The translations under genes were made by a program, and so were the position numbers. A DNA stretch of 64,000 nt from Nepenthes gracilis (lineage: Eukaryota; Streptophyta; Magnoliopsida; Caryophyllales; Nepenthaceae): positions 16,068,923 through 16,132,922 of the forward strand of contig BSYO01000022.1 in assembly GCA_033239525.1 (NCBI GenBank), read 5' to 3'. A model generated the notes under the pieces. That model made no database searches. It was not told where the DNA came from and saw only the letters and a program-made list of their open reading frames with translations. The stretch's first letter is position 1. Every line of letters starts with the position of its first letter. Shown here in pieces: positions 36,835 to 48,104 of this stretch.

Positions 36835-37216
36835 GCCATCTACAGCCGATTTAAATGTTTCTGGTCTCCAGCTTGCCTGTTGTTTTATGGAGCGTTTACT
36901 GATTCAGGGCTCTCTTTCTAGTAATGTCATGGTCTACTGTGCTTTATGTATTTGCTGTTGTAAATCTGGATGACGATGGCTGCTACTGAAGCCTTTGGGT
37001 TTGTTGATTGGCTGATCATGTTGGTGCCATCTACAGCCGATTTAAATGTTTCTGGTCTCCAGCTTGCCTGTTGTTTTATGGAGCGTTTACTGATTCAGGG
37101 CTCTCTTTCTAGTAATGTCATGGTCTACTGTGCTTTATGTATTTGCTGTTGTAAATCTGGATGACGATGGCTGCTACTGAAGCCTTTGGGTTTGTTGATT
37201 GGCTGATCATGTTGGT
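36835..37216. repeat. 191-bp tandem duplication in E14
   Basis: Two near-identical direct copies, 36835-37025 and 37026-37216, both starting GCCATCTACAGCCGATTT. H has a single homologous copy at about 59239-59430. Confidence 0.9.
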
Positions 37217-38218
37217 GTGTTTCTGGAACTTGCGGAACTGATGATGTCTCTGCCTTCCATCTTGTACTATTAGTAGCCATGCTGGGTCTGGTTGGGTGTG
37301 CCAACCCATGGCTGCTACCCTGGTATTCTTTTTTGGAATGCTGGGTCTGAGAATGGGTGTTCAAGATGTCAGTACCTCCTTTGCTGCCGTTCTTTACAGG
37401 ATGATGGGCTGATTATGAATGAATGATTGCGGTTTGATGCATCATATGATTTGGATCGAAAATATATTGCTACTGGATGGGGTCTGATTCTGTGCAGGGT
37501 TTGCCAGTAATTATTGATGCGGTGTGGGATGTGACGCATGATCATACGGAATTGGCAAAGTTTTTCCTAAAGACGAAGTATGGAGTTGGGTCTGTGCTGC
37601 CTGCTTGTTGGCTCGATGCTATGCTCCACCGTTCTGAGCTGCTGTTTGGTTGAGTTTCGTGCTATTTGGACACGGTACTGGTGCTGCGGATGGTCTAAAT
37701 GTGTACCTTTTGATGCTGGTTTGCTTGCTTTCTATTTTCTTGACATTTTCTCATGAGGAGCTCATTTTCTTCTGCGGCTGTGTAATGGTGGTTGCGGATG
37801 ATTCTGTGTGATCTGAAGTAATTGAAGATGTGTATTGCTTGCTCTCTCATGTTGATATGCTGTTCGAAGTTTGCTGTCAATATTGGTATGCTGATGCTGG
37901 TGTGCTCTGGGATAAGGTGACTGGAGCCTGACTGCTGTTTATAAACTGGCTATGTCAGGTGTTGGCCTGTTTGGTGGGCTTCATCAATTGGCGCTGGTTG
38001 GATGACAGCAGTTGGCTCTGGCTGGGGTGAAGTTCCTTCTAGTGGAAGGTTGTATGCTGTAATTTTGATGCTAATTTGCTCCTGAGGTGGATGGTGCTGT
38101 GTTATCGGACTATTTGCTCCCACTCTGCATTAAATGTGAGTTGCTGCTCATGATCTGGTTGTGCTGCCCCCTCATGTTACTGCAGTGTGCCTGTAGCAGT
38201 AATTAGTAGATTGGTGTG

Positions 38219-38473
38219 ATTTGCAGGGGTTCGGAATATTGCAATTTCCCTCTGCGTTGTGTTGTATTTATTTTTCATTTTATACTGGTTTTGTAGTACG
38301 CTGGCCTCTTAGAGGTTTTTTTTGTATATTTGGATGTACTAGTTGCTCGGGGTATGCCCCCGAGGTTTATGTTTTTTCCCCAAGTCAAAATACTTGGAGA
38401 TAAAAACACAGATGTTGTATTATTTTTCTTCCATTAATCCAAATTTCTTACTTACCAAAAAAAAAAAAAAAAA
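38219..38473 (+). mobile_element. E15: 255-bp 5'-truncated LINE copy in E14
   Basis: The TSD AGTAGATTGGTGTG lies at 38205-38218 and 38474-38487. It holds GCTCGGGGTATGCCCCCGAGG, the stem-loop (about 38368-38408) and TTCTTACTTACC(A)n. Confidence 0.92.
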
Positions 38474-39477
38474 GTAGATTGGTGTGGCCTTTGCTGTATT
38501 GATTTGGTGTCATGGAGTTGATGGAGTGGGGTTGGATTTGCTGGGCTATGCAGCTTCTTAATTTGCCCATTCTGGAATGACTCTGCCAAAAAGGGATGCT
38601 CTTCTGATGTCCTATCCGTTGAGAACAGGGTCTGACCCTGTCTGCTGATGCTGTGTCTGGGCATCTCCTTGGAAGTTGGTGCTGCTGATTCTGTGGTTTT
38701 ATGCGGTCTTGGCGCCTTGTTAGTTCTGGCCATGGTCAAAGCTGTTGGTAGGTGACAGTCTTTCCAAGCTGGTCGGGTTTGGGGCTGGCTTGTATCTCCT
38801 GGAGCCGCTCTCATACTCTCTCCAGCCGCTTGATTTTCTGTTCCCTCTTGGTGTGTGCCTGCCTGTGGTTGCTCAATGCAGTGGGTTTTCTTGTTATTAA
38901 GTGCTGTGTGGGTGCCCCTGGTTTGTTGAACTGATGCATGATGCTTGTTGATGTGCTTGAGCAACGGGATCTGTTGCAGCAGACGTGTGTGCTGGTGTTG
39001 GCTTCCCGGATGTGGTTTGATGGCACGTTGTGCAGGTGCTGATCTGATAGTTATTAGGACTTGATACCGTGCATTGGTGGCCTGGGCCATGTTGCTGGCA
39101 TGGGATTCCCCTCTGATGTTTCCTGGGACCGTGGATTGATATCGGCGACACCTGATGGCTTTCCTCTTCAAATCTGGATTGAGCTTGGGGCTGGTCCGAA
39201 ATTAATGGCTATGTCTTGGTTTTGGGCTGGCTGTGCTGTCCTCCAGCTGTTGGTGTGGTGTGGTGTATGTAGATGGGGCTGCTGAACTTGATTTGGTGGC
39301 TCGCTGTGCTGTCCTTTTCCTTTCTTTTACTTAGGTCATGTTTATGTATATGGATCTGCTCGGGGTATGCCCCTGCTCGTTGTCCTAATCCCAAGTTGGC
39401 AAAACACTTGGCATTGGTACATCGTTTTTGTAAATTTTATTTTTTTAATTCAATTACTTACTTACCAAAAAAAAAAA

Positions 39478-40096
39478 GCTTTACCTCGAAATTATTTAAG
39501 GACTCGTGGGAGATTACCGGTCATACTGTTTATGAAGCTATCCATGATTTTTTTAATCATGGAAAGCTCCTTAAACACTTGAATACCACTCTGATCAGCC
39601 TTATCCCTAAGGTCCAGTCCCCGCGCACGGTCTCAGACTACCGCCCGATATCATGCTGTAATGTCATTTACAAAGTGATATCAAAAATTATTGCTAATAG
39701 AATCAAGGTTGTCCTACCTTACTTGGTTGATCGGTGCCAAACGGCCTTTGTGGCGGGGCGTCAGATTAGTAATAATATCCTTTTAGCTCAGGAGCTCCTG
39801 CATAGGCGTCATCTTGGGCATGACCCGCCTAGATGTACTATGAAGGTCGACCTTATGAAAGCATACGACTCTGTCTATTGGGATTTCATCTTCAATATAC
39901 TGACCCTCATGAAGTTTCCTCCACAAATGCTCAATTGGATTGGCCAATGCGTTACCACTCCGACGTACTCCCTCAATATAAATGGGGATGTGGTCGGCTT
40001 CTTCACTGGAGGCAAAGGTCTCCGCCAAGGGGATCCGCTTTCCCCCTATTTATTTGTCTTGGTGATGGAAGTCCTTAATGGCATCATTGAGGTCAA
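39478..40096 (+). pseudogene. H ORF2 segment 2: RT fingers and palm
   Basis: The frame is open across this part: KLFKDSWEITGHTVYEA, LISLIPKVQSPRTVSDYRPISCC, AFVAGRQISNNILLAQELL, then motif A VDLMKAYDSV with its catalytic Asp intact (39849-39851), and GGKGLRQGDPLSPYLFVLVMEVLNGIIEV (broken here by E16). E5 has Asn at the motif A position. The sequence resumes at 46378. Confidence 0.92.
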
Positions 40097-42244
40097 TCTT
40101 GGCTGTTGTAGGAGCTGCAACACTAGGTTCCTTGCATCCTTGCTGTTGTTGAAATTGCCTATTTTATCTTTGCTGTCGGGTGCTCTCTGATGGTTTCTGG
40201 TCTGCCCTCAACTGGATCGGCTTCGATTCCCCGGATAGGGGCTATTGCTTCATTTTAATTGTGTGGTGAATGGTTTCTGTCATGTTTGCTGCTGTGGATT
40301 GCTGTTGCTTCCAGCTTATGTGCAGATTGTGATTTTTTGGGGATGATGTATGCGTGTGTGTACAGCATTTCTGGTGATGACAATTAAGCTGCTGATGGAT
40401 GCATGTGCCAGGCAATTGCTGCGCTAATCCTGGTTGATTTTTCTTCTGGCTGGTTGATGATGCTGGAGCTGTTCCTGTCGGTGGCTGAATGTGAATAGCT
40501 GGGCCTATTTTGCTGAGATTTTCTGCATGGCTGCTAGTTGGAGCACTACAGCTTTTTTTTTTTGGTAAGTAAGTATTTTGGATTAATGGGAGAAAAATAG
40601 TACAAAATAATATGTTTATCTCCAAGTATTTTGATTTGAAGATAAAACATAATACGCTAGGGCATACCCCGAGCGGACAGTACATCTGAATATACAAAAA
40701 CATCTAGGAGGATAATGTTTACCGAAAATGACAAAATATGACATTTCCATCGTAAACAAGACTGAACAGTGTAGACTGAACACAGCCTACACTGTTAAAC
40801 TATAGCAGCAGCAACACAAAGGAAACCTTGACTCCAGATGGCAGCCAAATCCATACAACACACAGCAATGAATCACACAGCAAAACCCCTAAACATGCTT
40901 CGCAGATCCTTCAATTCAGAGGCAGCAATGAATCTGCAGACTGAACTTGCCACCTGGGCCAGCAAGCAGCCGAACACATCTTCCACTGCAGCAAGTAGGA
41001 GAGAGGAAATCAGGTTCAGCCTTTCCACCTCCACGCTAGCCGAACAGCATCAGCCCAACGCTCACCAGCATATGGTTTCCACATCAAAAATGGCATTAAC
41101 CACTTCATACAGAAACAGCACACCAAGCCAGCACCCTTCTGCATCAGGATCATCCCAAGCCATACATCCGCAGAACAAAGGAAATCCACCCAACCACACG
41201 GCAGCTGCAGGCTCACAGCAAACCAATGGGCATCAGCACATCCCACAACAGGAGGACACTCCCACCGCAGCAGGATGAAATGCACCCAATAAACAGCAAC
41301 AAACTGGCCTTAATTGCCAGACAACAGCATCACAATCACACCACAATTAAGCAGCGCATATACAGGGCACCATCTCAACCAAAAGGAAATTTAGTCACCA
41401 AAAGGAACCTCGTCCAGCTGCTCAGCCCTCAGCCGTAATGTCCCAATCCAGAAAAACATGGGCTCCCCAAACCCAAACAATGGGGCACACAGCCATAGAA
41501 AAACAGAGCAGCACCAGAGGACAGTCGACAGCTTCAGTTCCTTCGGGATGAGACAGTAGCCCACTGGAAAAAGCTGTTGCAAAATTACAGCAGCAACATA
41601 CTGGCAGAGATCACCAGACTACAGCAATCCAAAGGACTGCTACTCATTCGCACAACATTTTAGCTGCGGACAGATTGGGCATCATTTCAACCAGAAGGAA
41701 ATAAGCATATAGCCATACAAGACAAGCCATAACAATGCCATCTGCAGCCACTACCCCAGTAACAGGCAGCAATTGCAACCGCCAATAAGCCACTCCAGGC
41801 AGCAGGCAATGCAAAATACGCAAGTGGGATCAGCCAATGATGCATCATCATCCATTGCAACCCAAGCAAAATTGTTGCAAATCAACAACATCAGCACACT
41901 GGCTGGAGAAGGCTTCAACGACCGATAGCCGTCAGCAGGGACACATTCATCAAAACAGCTACAGCTTTCACAGTCCGACAAACCCATCTGACAACCGGGA
42001 GTAAATTCAGCAATTTAGCATGAGCAAACAATACCAGACCAGCCAAGAGGGATCCATTGCATTCCAGTTTCCATTTGTTGCTACAGATTCAGTTACACAT
42101 CCATCATCAAACATCATACACCAGGATCAACATTCCAGCACTACAGCCCACTCAGGAACAAGGCCACAGCTGATGTGTGGAACCACAGATTCAGCAAAAC
42201 CACAGAATCCAATAGATCAAAGATAGCAGCAGGGTTCACAACTC

Positions 42245-43277
42245 TTTTTTTTTTTTTTTGGTAAATAAGTATTTTGGATTAAAGGGAGAAAAAATTACAT
42301 GAGCTATATTTATTTCCAAGTGATTTGACTTGAGGATAAAACATAAGCGCTACGGCATTCCCCGAACAAGTATTACAACAGAAAGTATCTAAGAACCTAT
42401 GAGGACAACAAATTATAGACCCCACAGAATTGAAACCAGAGAAAGCAAAACAAGGTTGACAAACCCAATCTAACAAATTTCGGATCAAGCCAAAAAAGAG
42501 CCTAACATGCACCAATATATCAACAGTAGACGAAGTTCGCAACCAGCATCTACATATGGGCACCCGAAACCATCAGTTCGCAGCAAAATCGCAGCAGCAC
42601 CTCCAACGCCACAAGGTCTTCAACGCAACCACATCACAACACTTCGAAGGGGCAAGAGGATCCAACGGCATTCGAACCATCTAACAAAAGCAAGCTCCAG
42701 TTTCAATCACAAATACCAGGGTTCACAACTCATCAGAACCTTCTATAAGATCACTATAGCCACATAGTCAACCCCATCACCAAAAACATCGACTCCGGGC
42801 TCCCACAAAAAAGATCCAGCAGCCATCCCAGCAGTAGCCCCAGCCCACCTGGCAGCAGGACAGTTCCAGTTCATCCAGGAAAAAGCAAGGACCCATAACC
42901 ACATCCTGCCTACGGCACTAAATAGCCACCCACAGGCTTAAAACCAGCAAGGACCGACAAGCTTATTCGCCAGCTGCAAACCTCCAATTTCAGCAAAAAT
43001 TGGAGCCCCAACAGCACAGGAAGCATACCAAAACGGGGTCTATTCATCCCTGGCATGCAGCAGCATCCAACAGCACAGACCAGTGGAGGCAGATGAAGTT
43101 CCCAGGAAACAGGATATATTTTGCCCGAAAAGTACCAAATAAACCTCCAAGCACAATTCTTATACGCTTTATTCAACCACAGGTCAAAATGAAGCATAAA
43201 TAATCCACCAAAAAATACCAGATCAATTCCAAGGTCCCAGAATCAAGACCCAGACAAAAAACCCCGGCAGAAAAGTC
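42245..43277 (-). other. E17 internal LINE tail and non-coding 3' region
   Basis: The T-run at 42245-42259 with GGTAAATAAGTATTTTGG and a stem-loop at about 42301-42345 marks a further 3' end. The limits of the element it belongs to are unclear; AGGGTTCACAACTC occurs at 42230-42243 and GGGTTCACAACTC at 42719-42731, so it may span 42245 to about 42717. The rest, to the ORF1 stop, is non-coding. Confidence 0.55.
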
Positions 43278-44924
43278 CTAAGAGGCAGAGGCGCCTCTGG
43301 ACTTTTGGGAGGCAGCCTTTTTCTTTTTCCTAGACATAGGAGTCTTCCAATTAGCCTCAATGCCCCTCACTTCATCTACCGAAGAGGAAATTGAGGAATA
43401 TAGCTTAGTAATCCTCTTGATAGAGCTTGGGGTAAGCATAAATTCATCTAAATCGATATTATGATATTGAGATTCGGAATCCAGGGAATTAGGATCCAAA
43501 TCATCCATCTGCATATCCAGGAAGCCATCCACACATCTGGAGTCATCCGGTAGGCATAATTGATGCGCACACTTAGCTGAGGATTGTGAAATAGCACTCT
43601 CAATCTGGCTTCTGTCAACAGAACCCAAAAGGGAGGGGAGCGCTTCCTGATTAACAGACCGGGTATCACCTAGATCCATAATGGCCTGAGGCACCGGACC
43701 AGGAAGAGGGGAGTTTGGGTTAGTAAGTGCCAGCGACTCAGTAGAGGGAAGAGCTGGAGTTTCAAACTCAGGCCCAAAAAGCGGTTCAGCATTTAGGACA
43801 GTAATTGGGGTCGGGAGAGACTCCGGTTGAGGCAAGACTTCTTCAGCCGCAGAACGAGGAAATTGACCAGAGTTACCAAACTCGTCAATTGGAGGCATAA
43901 TTAATTGGCAACCAGACTCCACATGAACCTCAGAATGAGGGCTTTCGTTTAGGACAGGACCAGCAAGACCTTAGCCCAGGGGCTTAGGATGAGAATTACC
44001 TGGAACGGACTTGGACAGGCATTTTGTCTCCAGATGCCCAATCTGTTGGCATCGAGCGCAGCGTGTTGGCTTCCAGCTATAATCCACATTCACCGAAGCA
44101 CATTCAGTAGAGGCAGAACAAGGCAGAACAGCGATGGAGCTGGGGAACGGCCCATCTACACCAACTTCAACGCACATCTTTGCAAAGGACAGATTTTCCA
44201 TACGAGCTGTCTTGGGATCAATCTGAATAGGAAACCCAATCGTGCTGGCTAACCAGCTGAGACCCGCATGAGACCACAATTCGAGCGGTATGTTTGACAT
44301 TTTTATCCAAATTGGAAAGCGCTTGTGTTCCTCTTTTGACAGCTCCATTCCAGGCTTCCAGCGCTTTAGGAATATTGCTTTGCCGGAGAAGATCCATGGA
44401 CCAGCACGTATACATTTGTCCACCATCTCTTCAGAAGGGAAGCGAAAGAAGAAGAGACCACTGTCGTTGCCAGCGGTTTGCTTTAGACCGAATCGGGACC
44501 ATATTTTGTTGGCAATTGCTTTAACAGCCGTGAAATGTGGAGGATTGTTAAGGAAGTAGCCAACCAATGTATGACTCCAGAAGGAGTTACCTTGTTCAAT
44601 GAGCTCTGGCGGAGGTGAGAGAGTACCATCAGAAGACGATGTAGCATGGAGAGGGAAGAAACGGAGCTCAGAGCTTAGCCCAGCTCCGTCCTTCTTAACT
44701 GCATCAGCCCATGAATGGGGGGACACATCGTTACCGCCGGATTGGACGTGATCAGGTTTCGGGTTCATCGACAAAACAGAGTCCTGGGTCCAAGGCGAAG
44801 GAAGAATCGAGGAAGGTTTTTTCGAGGGCGAGACGGAGGACTGTGGAGAGGAGTTGTGAAAACAGACGGGGGGGCGGGCATCGAAGGAGGAGCAAGGGAG
44901 TCGGTCATGGCCGTCGCCGAGCAC
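43278..44924 (-). pseudogene. E17 ORF1: DUF4283 and CCHC zinc knuckle, one nonsense codon
   Basis: A predicted nucleic-acid-binding protein. DUF4283 covers SHTLVGYFLNNPPHFTAV, KIWSRFGLKQTAGND, FFFRFPSEEMVDKC and PIWIKMSNIPLELWSHAGL. The zinc knuckle CARCQQIGHLETKC follows (C-x2-C-x4-H-x4-C, about 44020-44062). A TAA at 43971-43973 stops the frame soon after, but the same frame continues open to 43278. That distal part contains LTPSSIKRITKLYSS and the basic tail SRKKKKAASQKS. The likely ATG (44906-44908) is in another frame, which implies an indel in the N-terminal region near the A-run at about 44820. One stop and one frameshift keep it from being intact. Confidence 0.82.
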
Positions 44925-45033
44925 TGCCGCCGGAGACGGAGGAGCGTCTGGCAGAATCGACTTTCAAATTTTGAAATTCGAATTCTAGAGAGAAGGAGGA
45001 GAACTTCTCTCTAGACCTGAGATGATCTGATCT
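44909..45033 (-). promoter_or_regulatory. E17 5' leader
   Basis: It contains CTAGAGAGAAGTTCTCC..TTCTCTCTAG, able to fold as a hairpin, then GAATTCGAATTTCAAAATTTG and a GC-rich run. The layout is as in the other leaders. Confidence 0.55.
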
Positions 45034-45093
45034 GTTGGAGCACTACAGCAGCTGTTATCTTGGGTGCTGGGGGATGGAAAGCTGTGATTCCCC

Positions 45094-46150
45094 CTGGAAA
45101 GCTGTGGATGCTACCTAAAGGCATGCAGCTCGGTTGCTGAAGGAGGGGTGTGGAACTGTCTTCTCGTTGCCTGTGATTGCTGAGTCTCAATGCCGAGGGC
45201 GGGCATCGGTCCTGTCATAGAAGGTTGATGCTGCTGTGCTTCTTCTTTGAGTTAGCTGCAGTTTTTTTTAAGAGCAATGTGAAGCTGGGTAGTCTACAGT
45301 GCTGAAGATATAAATCTGTGTGGGTGTGGCTGCATTTAATTTGCCCTGATGAAAATTGTAGATGACCATTTGCATGTTTTCATGACAATCTTGTAATCTG
45401 CGCCTTCCCTTGATGATGGCTACTTCTGCGGATCGCTGTTGCTGGTGCAAACAGTGAGGCTCAGGTTCATTCTCTGCCCAGATTGGTGCTGAAGTTGAAG
45501 CTGCTGATGCTCTGAACTTGGCAGCCGTGCACTTGGAACTATCCGTGGAGTGTGGAGGCAGTGCGTATTAGCTTAAATTTTCAGAGTTCAGTTGCGGCTA
45601 TCTTGAACGGAATACTTGAGGATATTGATGGTCCGTTGCTTGTTGCGGTGGCAGTAATTGCTGATGGCAGTTTCTGCTCTGAAATTTAATTGGCATTATT
45701 GATGCAGTCTGTTGCTAAATTGATAGTAACTCCTGGGGTGTGCAGATGATGTATGTTTGCAGCTGCCATGTGCTCCCTGCTGATTGGAGTACTTGGGTAC
45801 TTTGGGCTGTCGGCAGTCCCGGTGTGATATAGTAAGTTTTTTTTTGGTAAGTGTGTGATATAGTAAGTTGCTGCAGGGTGATCGAATGTTGTTGCTCTGG
45901 TCTTCTCGGGAGTAACTTTTTTGCCTTAGCTTCTGTATAATGACAGTATTACTTTTTGTTTTTTGGTTCTTCTGTTAGATAGTTCCTCTTTGGTTTTTCT
46001 GAGAAATTCTCTGATGTACCAGGTGCTCGGGGCATACCTTAGCTTTTTATGTTCAAACTCCAAGTCAAAAAATTTGGAGTTATAACATATTTTTTTGTAA
46101 ATTTTACTCCCGTTAATCTAAAATACACACTTACTTACCAAAAAAAAAAA
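45094..46150 (+). mobile_element. E18: 5'-truncated LINE copy in E16
   Basis: The tail at 46021-46150 has GCTCGGGGCATACCTTAGC, a decayed stem-loop and ACACACTTACTTACC(A)n. The short TSD GATTCCCCC is at about 45085-45093 and 46151-46159. Joining the flanks restores the family sequence GGAAAGCTGTGATTCCCCC..TTTTCCTTC seen in E7 and E22. Non-coding. Confidence 0.75.
45839..45852 (-). mobile_element. Micro-insertion M4: ACTTACC plus A7
   Basis: The 14-bp insert TTTTTTTGGTAAGT is flanked by the 17-bp TSD GTGTGATATAGTAAGTT at 45822-45838 and 45853-45869. Confidence 0.85.
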
Positions 46151-46377
46151 GATTCCCCCCCGGTTTTGTGTTATAATTTTCCTTCAATTTCTATGGATTC
46201 TGTAGAATGTTGGCCTCCTAGAGGCTATTTTTGTACTTTTGTTTATACTCATTGCTCGGGGTATGCCCCAGCGGATTATGTTTTATCCTCAAGTCAAAAT
46301 ACTTGGCGATAAAACATAGTTGTTGTAATTTTTTCTCCCATTAATCCAAAATTCTTACTTACCAAAAAAAAAATAGA

Positions 46378-47004
46378 CATTATTGAGGTCAAGGTAAGGC
46401 GGGATAATAATTTCAAATTTCGCTGGAAATGCGCTGAAACTCAAATTGTTATGCTTGCCTTTGCTGACGACCTCCTTCTCTTCTCCCATGCTTATACCAA
46501 GTCCACTCAGATTCTCCAGGACTGTCTTGAAGAATTCCACACTAACTCTGGCCTCTCTGCCAACCCGAATAAAAGTGAATTATTCATTTGTTCAAAGGAT
46601 TCTTCTCTTCACTAGAATATAGCTGCGATTATAGGCTTTAAAGTGGGCAAACTCCCCATCAGATACCAGGGGGTCCCCTTGATAACCACTAGGCTTTCGG
46701 TCTCCGATTGCCAATCGCTCACCGATAGAATCCCAAAGAGGGTCACATCATGGAGAATTAGATGGCTTTCATTTGGTGGGCGACTACAACTCATTGCCTC
46801 TATCCTCTCATCTATCCACCTTTATTGGGTTTCTCTTTTTATTTTACCCAAATCCATTCTTAAAGCAATTGACAGCATCTTACGCCGTTTCCTTTGGAAC
46901 AGATCTTCTGAAGGCAAAGTCAATGCTAAAGTGGCTTGGCACGATATTTGCTATCCCAAGTCTGATGGGGGGTTGGGAATCAAGAACTTGATGGATCAAA
47001 ATAA
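46378..47004 (+). pseudogene. H ORF2 segment 3: RT motif C and connection
   Basis: It contains LAFADDLLLFSH with the FADD active site intact (46460-46471), then SGLSANPNKSELF. A TAG near 46614 (E5 has CAG) interrupts the frame. It continues with GKLPIRYQGVPLITTRLS, WLSFGGRLQLIASILSS, FLWNRSSEGKVNAKVAWHDIC and GGLGIKNLMDQN. It is then cut by E19. Confidence 0.92.
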
Positions 47005-47018
47005 CCCCTACTGGGGCT

Positions 47019-47426
47019 GTGCGGGTATCTGTTACCCTTGGACTGCTGGCTCTTCAGAACCCAGCTCCTCCTGGTCCAGAATCCCAAGAAGCTCTGGCCC
47101 CTATTGGTTGCACCCCTTCTGCCTCTGCTGACATTGGAATCCAATTGAGGCTTTCGGATGGCTTTGGGTGCTTAGATGGGCCTCTTGATGTGCAGCTCAA
47201 TGAATTATCTCATTCCTCCCCTGATGCAGAGCTCCAGCATCACCATTTTGATATTGAAGAGTATATGCTTACCCCTTGCTCTATCCAGAGGATTACCAAG
47301 AAGTCTGCTCTAAAAAATCCAGGGGCGGTTCTGGATCATAGCCTCTTCTATTGGGATATTTTTTTGACTGGGGTCTCCTTCGTCTGCTCCCAGGGCTCCG
47401 ATTTTTTGACCTTTCATCTGGTTTAG
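47019..47426 (+). pseudogene. E19 ORF1 C-terminal fragment
   Basis: The residues LRLSDGFGCLDGPLDVQLNE and FDIEEYMLTPCSIQRITKK align with the E17 C-terminus (DSRCVDGFLDMQMDD, LDEFMLTPSSIKRITK). After ITKK the frame departs from the expected tail, so the basic C-terminus is lost. 5'-truncated with the element. It belongs to the zinc-knuckle ORF1 lineage. Confidence 0.75.
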
Positions 47427-48104
47427 GTTAGCTTTTGTTGCGGCTGCCTGTGATAGATAGGATTGTTATTGATGCTCCATGCTGATGTTGGTGGACTTGC
47501 TATTGGAGCTGTTGGATCGCTGTCTCAGTTTTTTTTCTGCATTGCAGCAAGTGTGTGCTTTCTTTTTGGACAGATGCCATACCTGTTATGATGCTGTCTC
47601 GAACTATTGGTCCTGAATGTGACTTGCTGCTGATGCGGACGTGCAGTTATCGAAGGAATGTAGATCAGATGTATATGTCGCAGATCAGTGGATTGGCCTG
47701 TCTATATGGCTGGCTGTTGGGTCAATTTTGGCTGGCTCTCTGTTGCTGTTTTAGGCAGCTGGCTTGCTTTTTTGTGGGTTGCTGTCTCATCTTGAAGAAA
47801 TTGACGCAGCCGAATGTCCTCTGGTGTTGCTCTGTTTATTTTCTGGCTGTGTGTCCCATTTGTTGATTGGGTTGGGGGAGCCCGTGTGTTTATGGATTGG
47901 GACCCTTCGGATGAGGGCAGAGTAGCTGGCTGAGGTACTTTTTGGTTGTTATATTTTTCTTCTTGTTGAGGTGGTGCCTTGTTGTTCGCTGCTTTGATGT
48001 GGTGAGACTGTGTTGAAGTCCACTGGATTGCTACAGTCTGGCTTATACAGCCAGTTTTCCTTTCCTTTCCTGGAATACGCATGTTGGACGGTGTGCAATT
48101 TTCT
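47427..48104 (+). other. E19 3' region, non-coding
   Basis: TGC-rich sense sequence of the family 3' region without recognisable coding potential. Confidence 0.6.

Larger units (their letters stand above)
36790..39477 (+). mobile_element. E14: LINE copy (CAATT-tail subtype) in H ORF2
   Basis: The 12-bp TSD GCTTTACCTCGA lies at 36778-36789 and 39478-39489. The first 40 bases are patchwork copies of the target (GCTTTACCT twice, GATGACAGAGCCC once). A tandem duplication and then TGC-rich 3' region follow. The tail has GCTCGGGGTATGCCCCTGC, a short stem CCAAGT..ACTTGG, and TTCAATTACTTACTTACC(A)n. E15 lies inside. Non-coding. Confidence 0.88.
40553..45033 (-). mobile_element. E17: full-length ORF1-only LINE with zinc-knuckle ORF1
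   Basis: The 16-bp TSD GTTGGAGCACTACAGC lies at 40537-40552 and 45034-45049. Minus-strand order is leader (44909-45033), ORF1 (43278-44908), a 2.7-kb non-coding 3' region and the stem-loop tail. A second family tail at 42245-42360 (T-run plus GGTAAATAAGT) lies inside the 3' region, an older insertion whose TSD I could not place. No ORF2 sequence is present. Confidence 0.88.
40097..46377 (+). mobile_element. E16: LINE copy in H ORF2, holding E17 and E18
   Basis: The TSD CATCATTGAGGTCAA (40082-40096) matches CATTATTGAGGTCAA (46378-46392) at 14 of 15 positions. The segments of E16 are 40097-40552, 45050-45093 and 46151-46377. The tail has GCTCGGGGTATGCCCCAGC, a stem-loop at about 46278-46320 and TTCTTACTTACC(A)n. 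It is 5'-truncated and non-coding. Confidence 0.85.

Noticed and set aside
39273..40190. 305-codon frame treated as one gene
   Set aside because: It fuses the E14 tail, the H RT segment and the first bases of E16. Only 39478-40096 is real ORF2 sequence.
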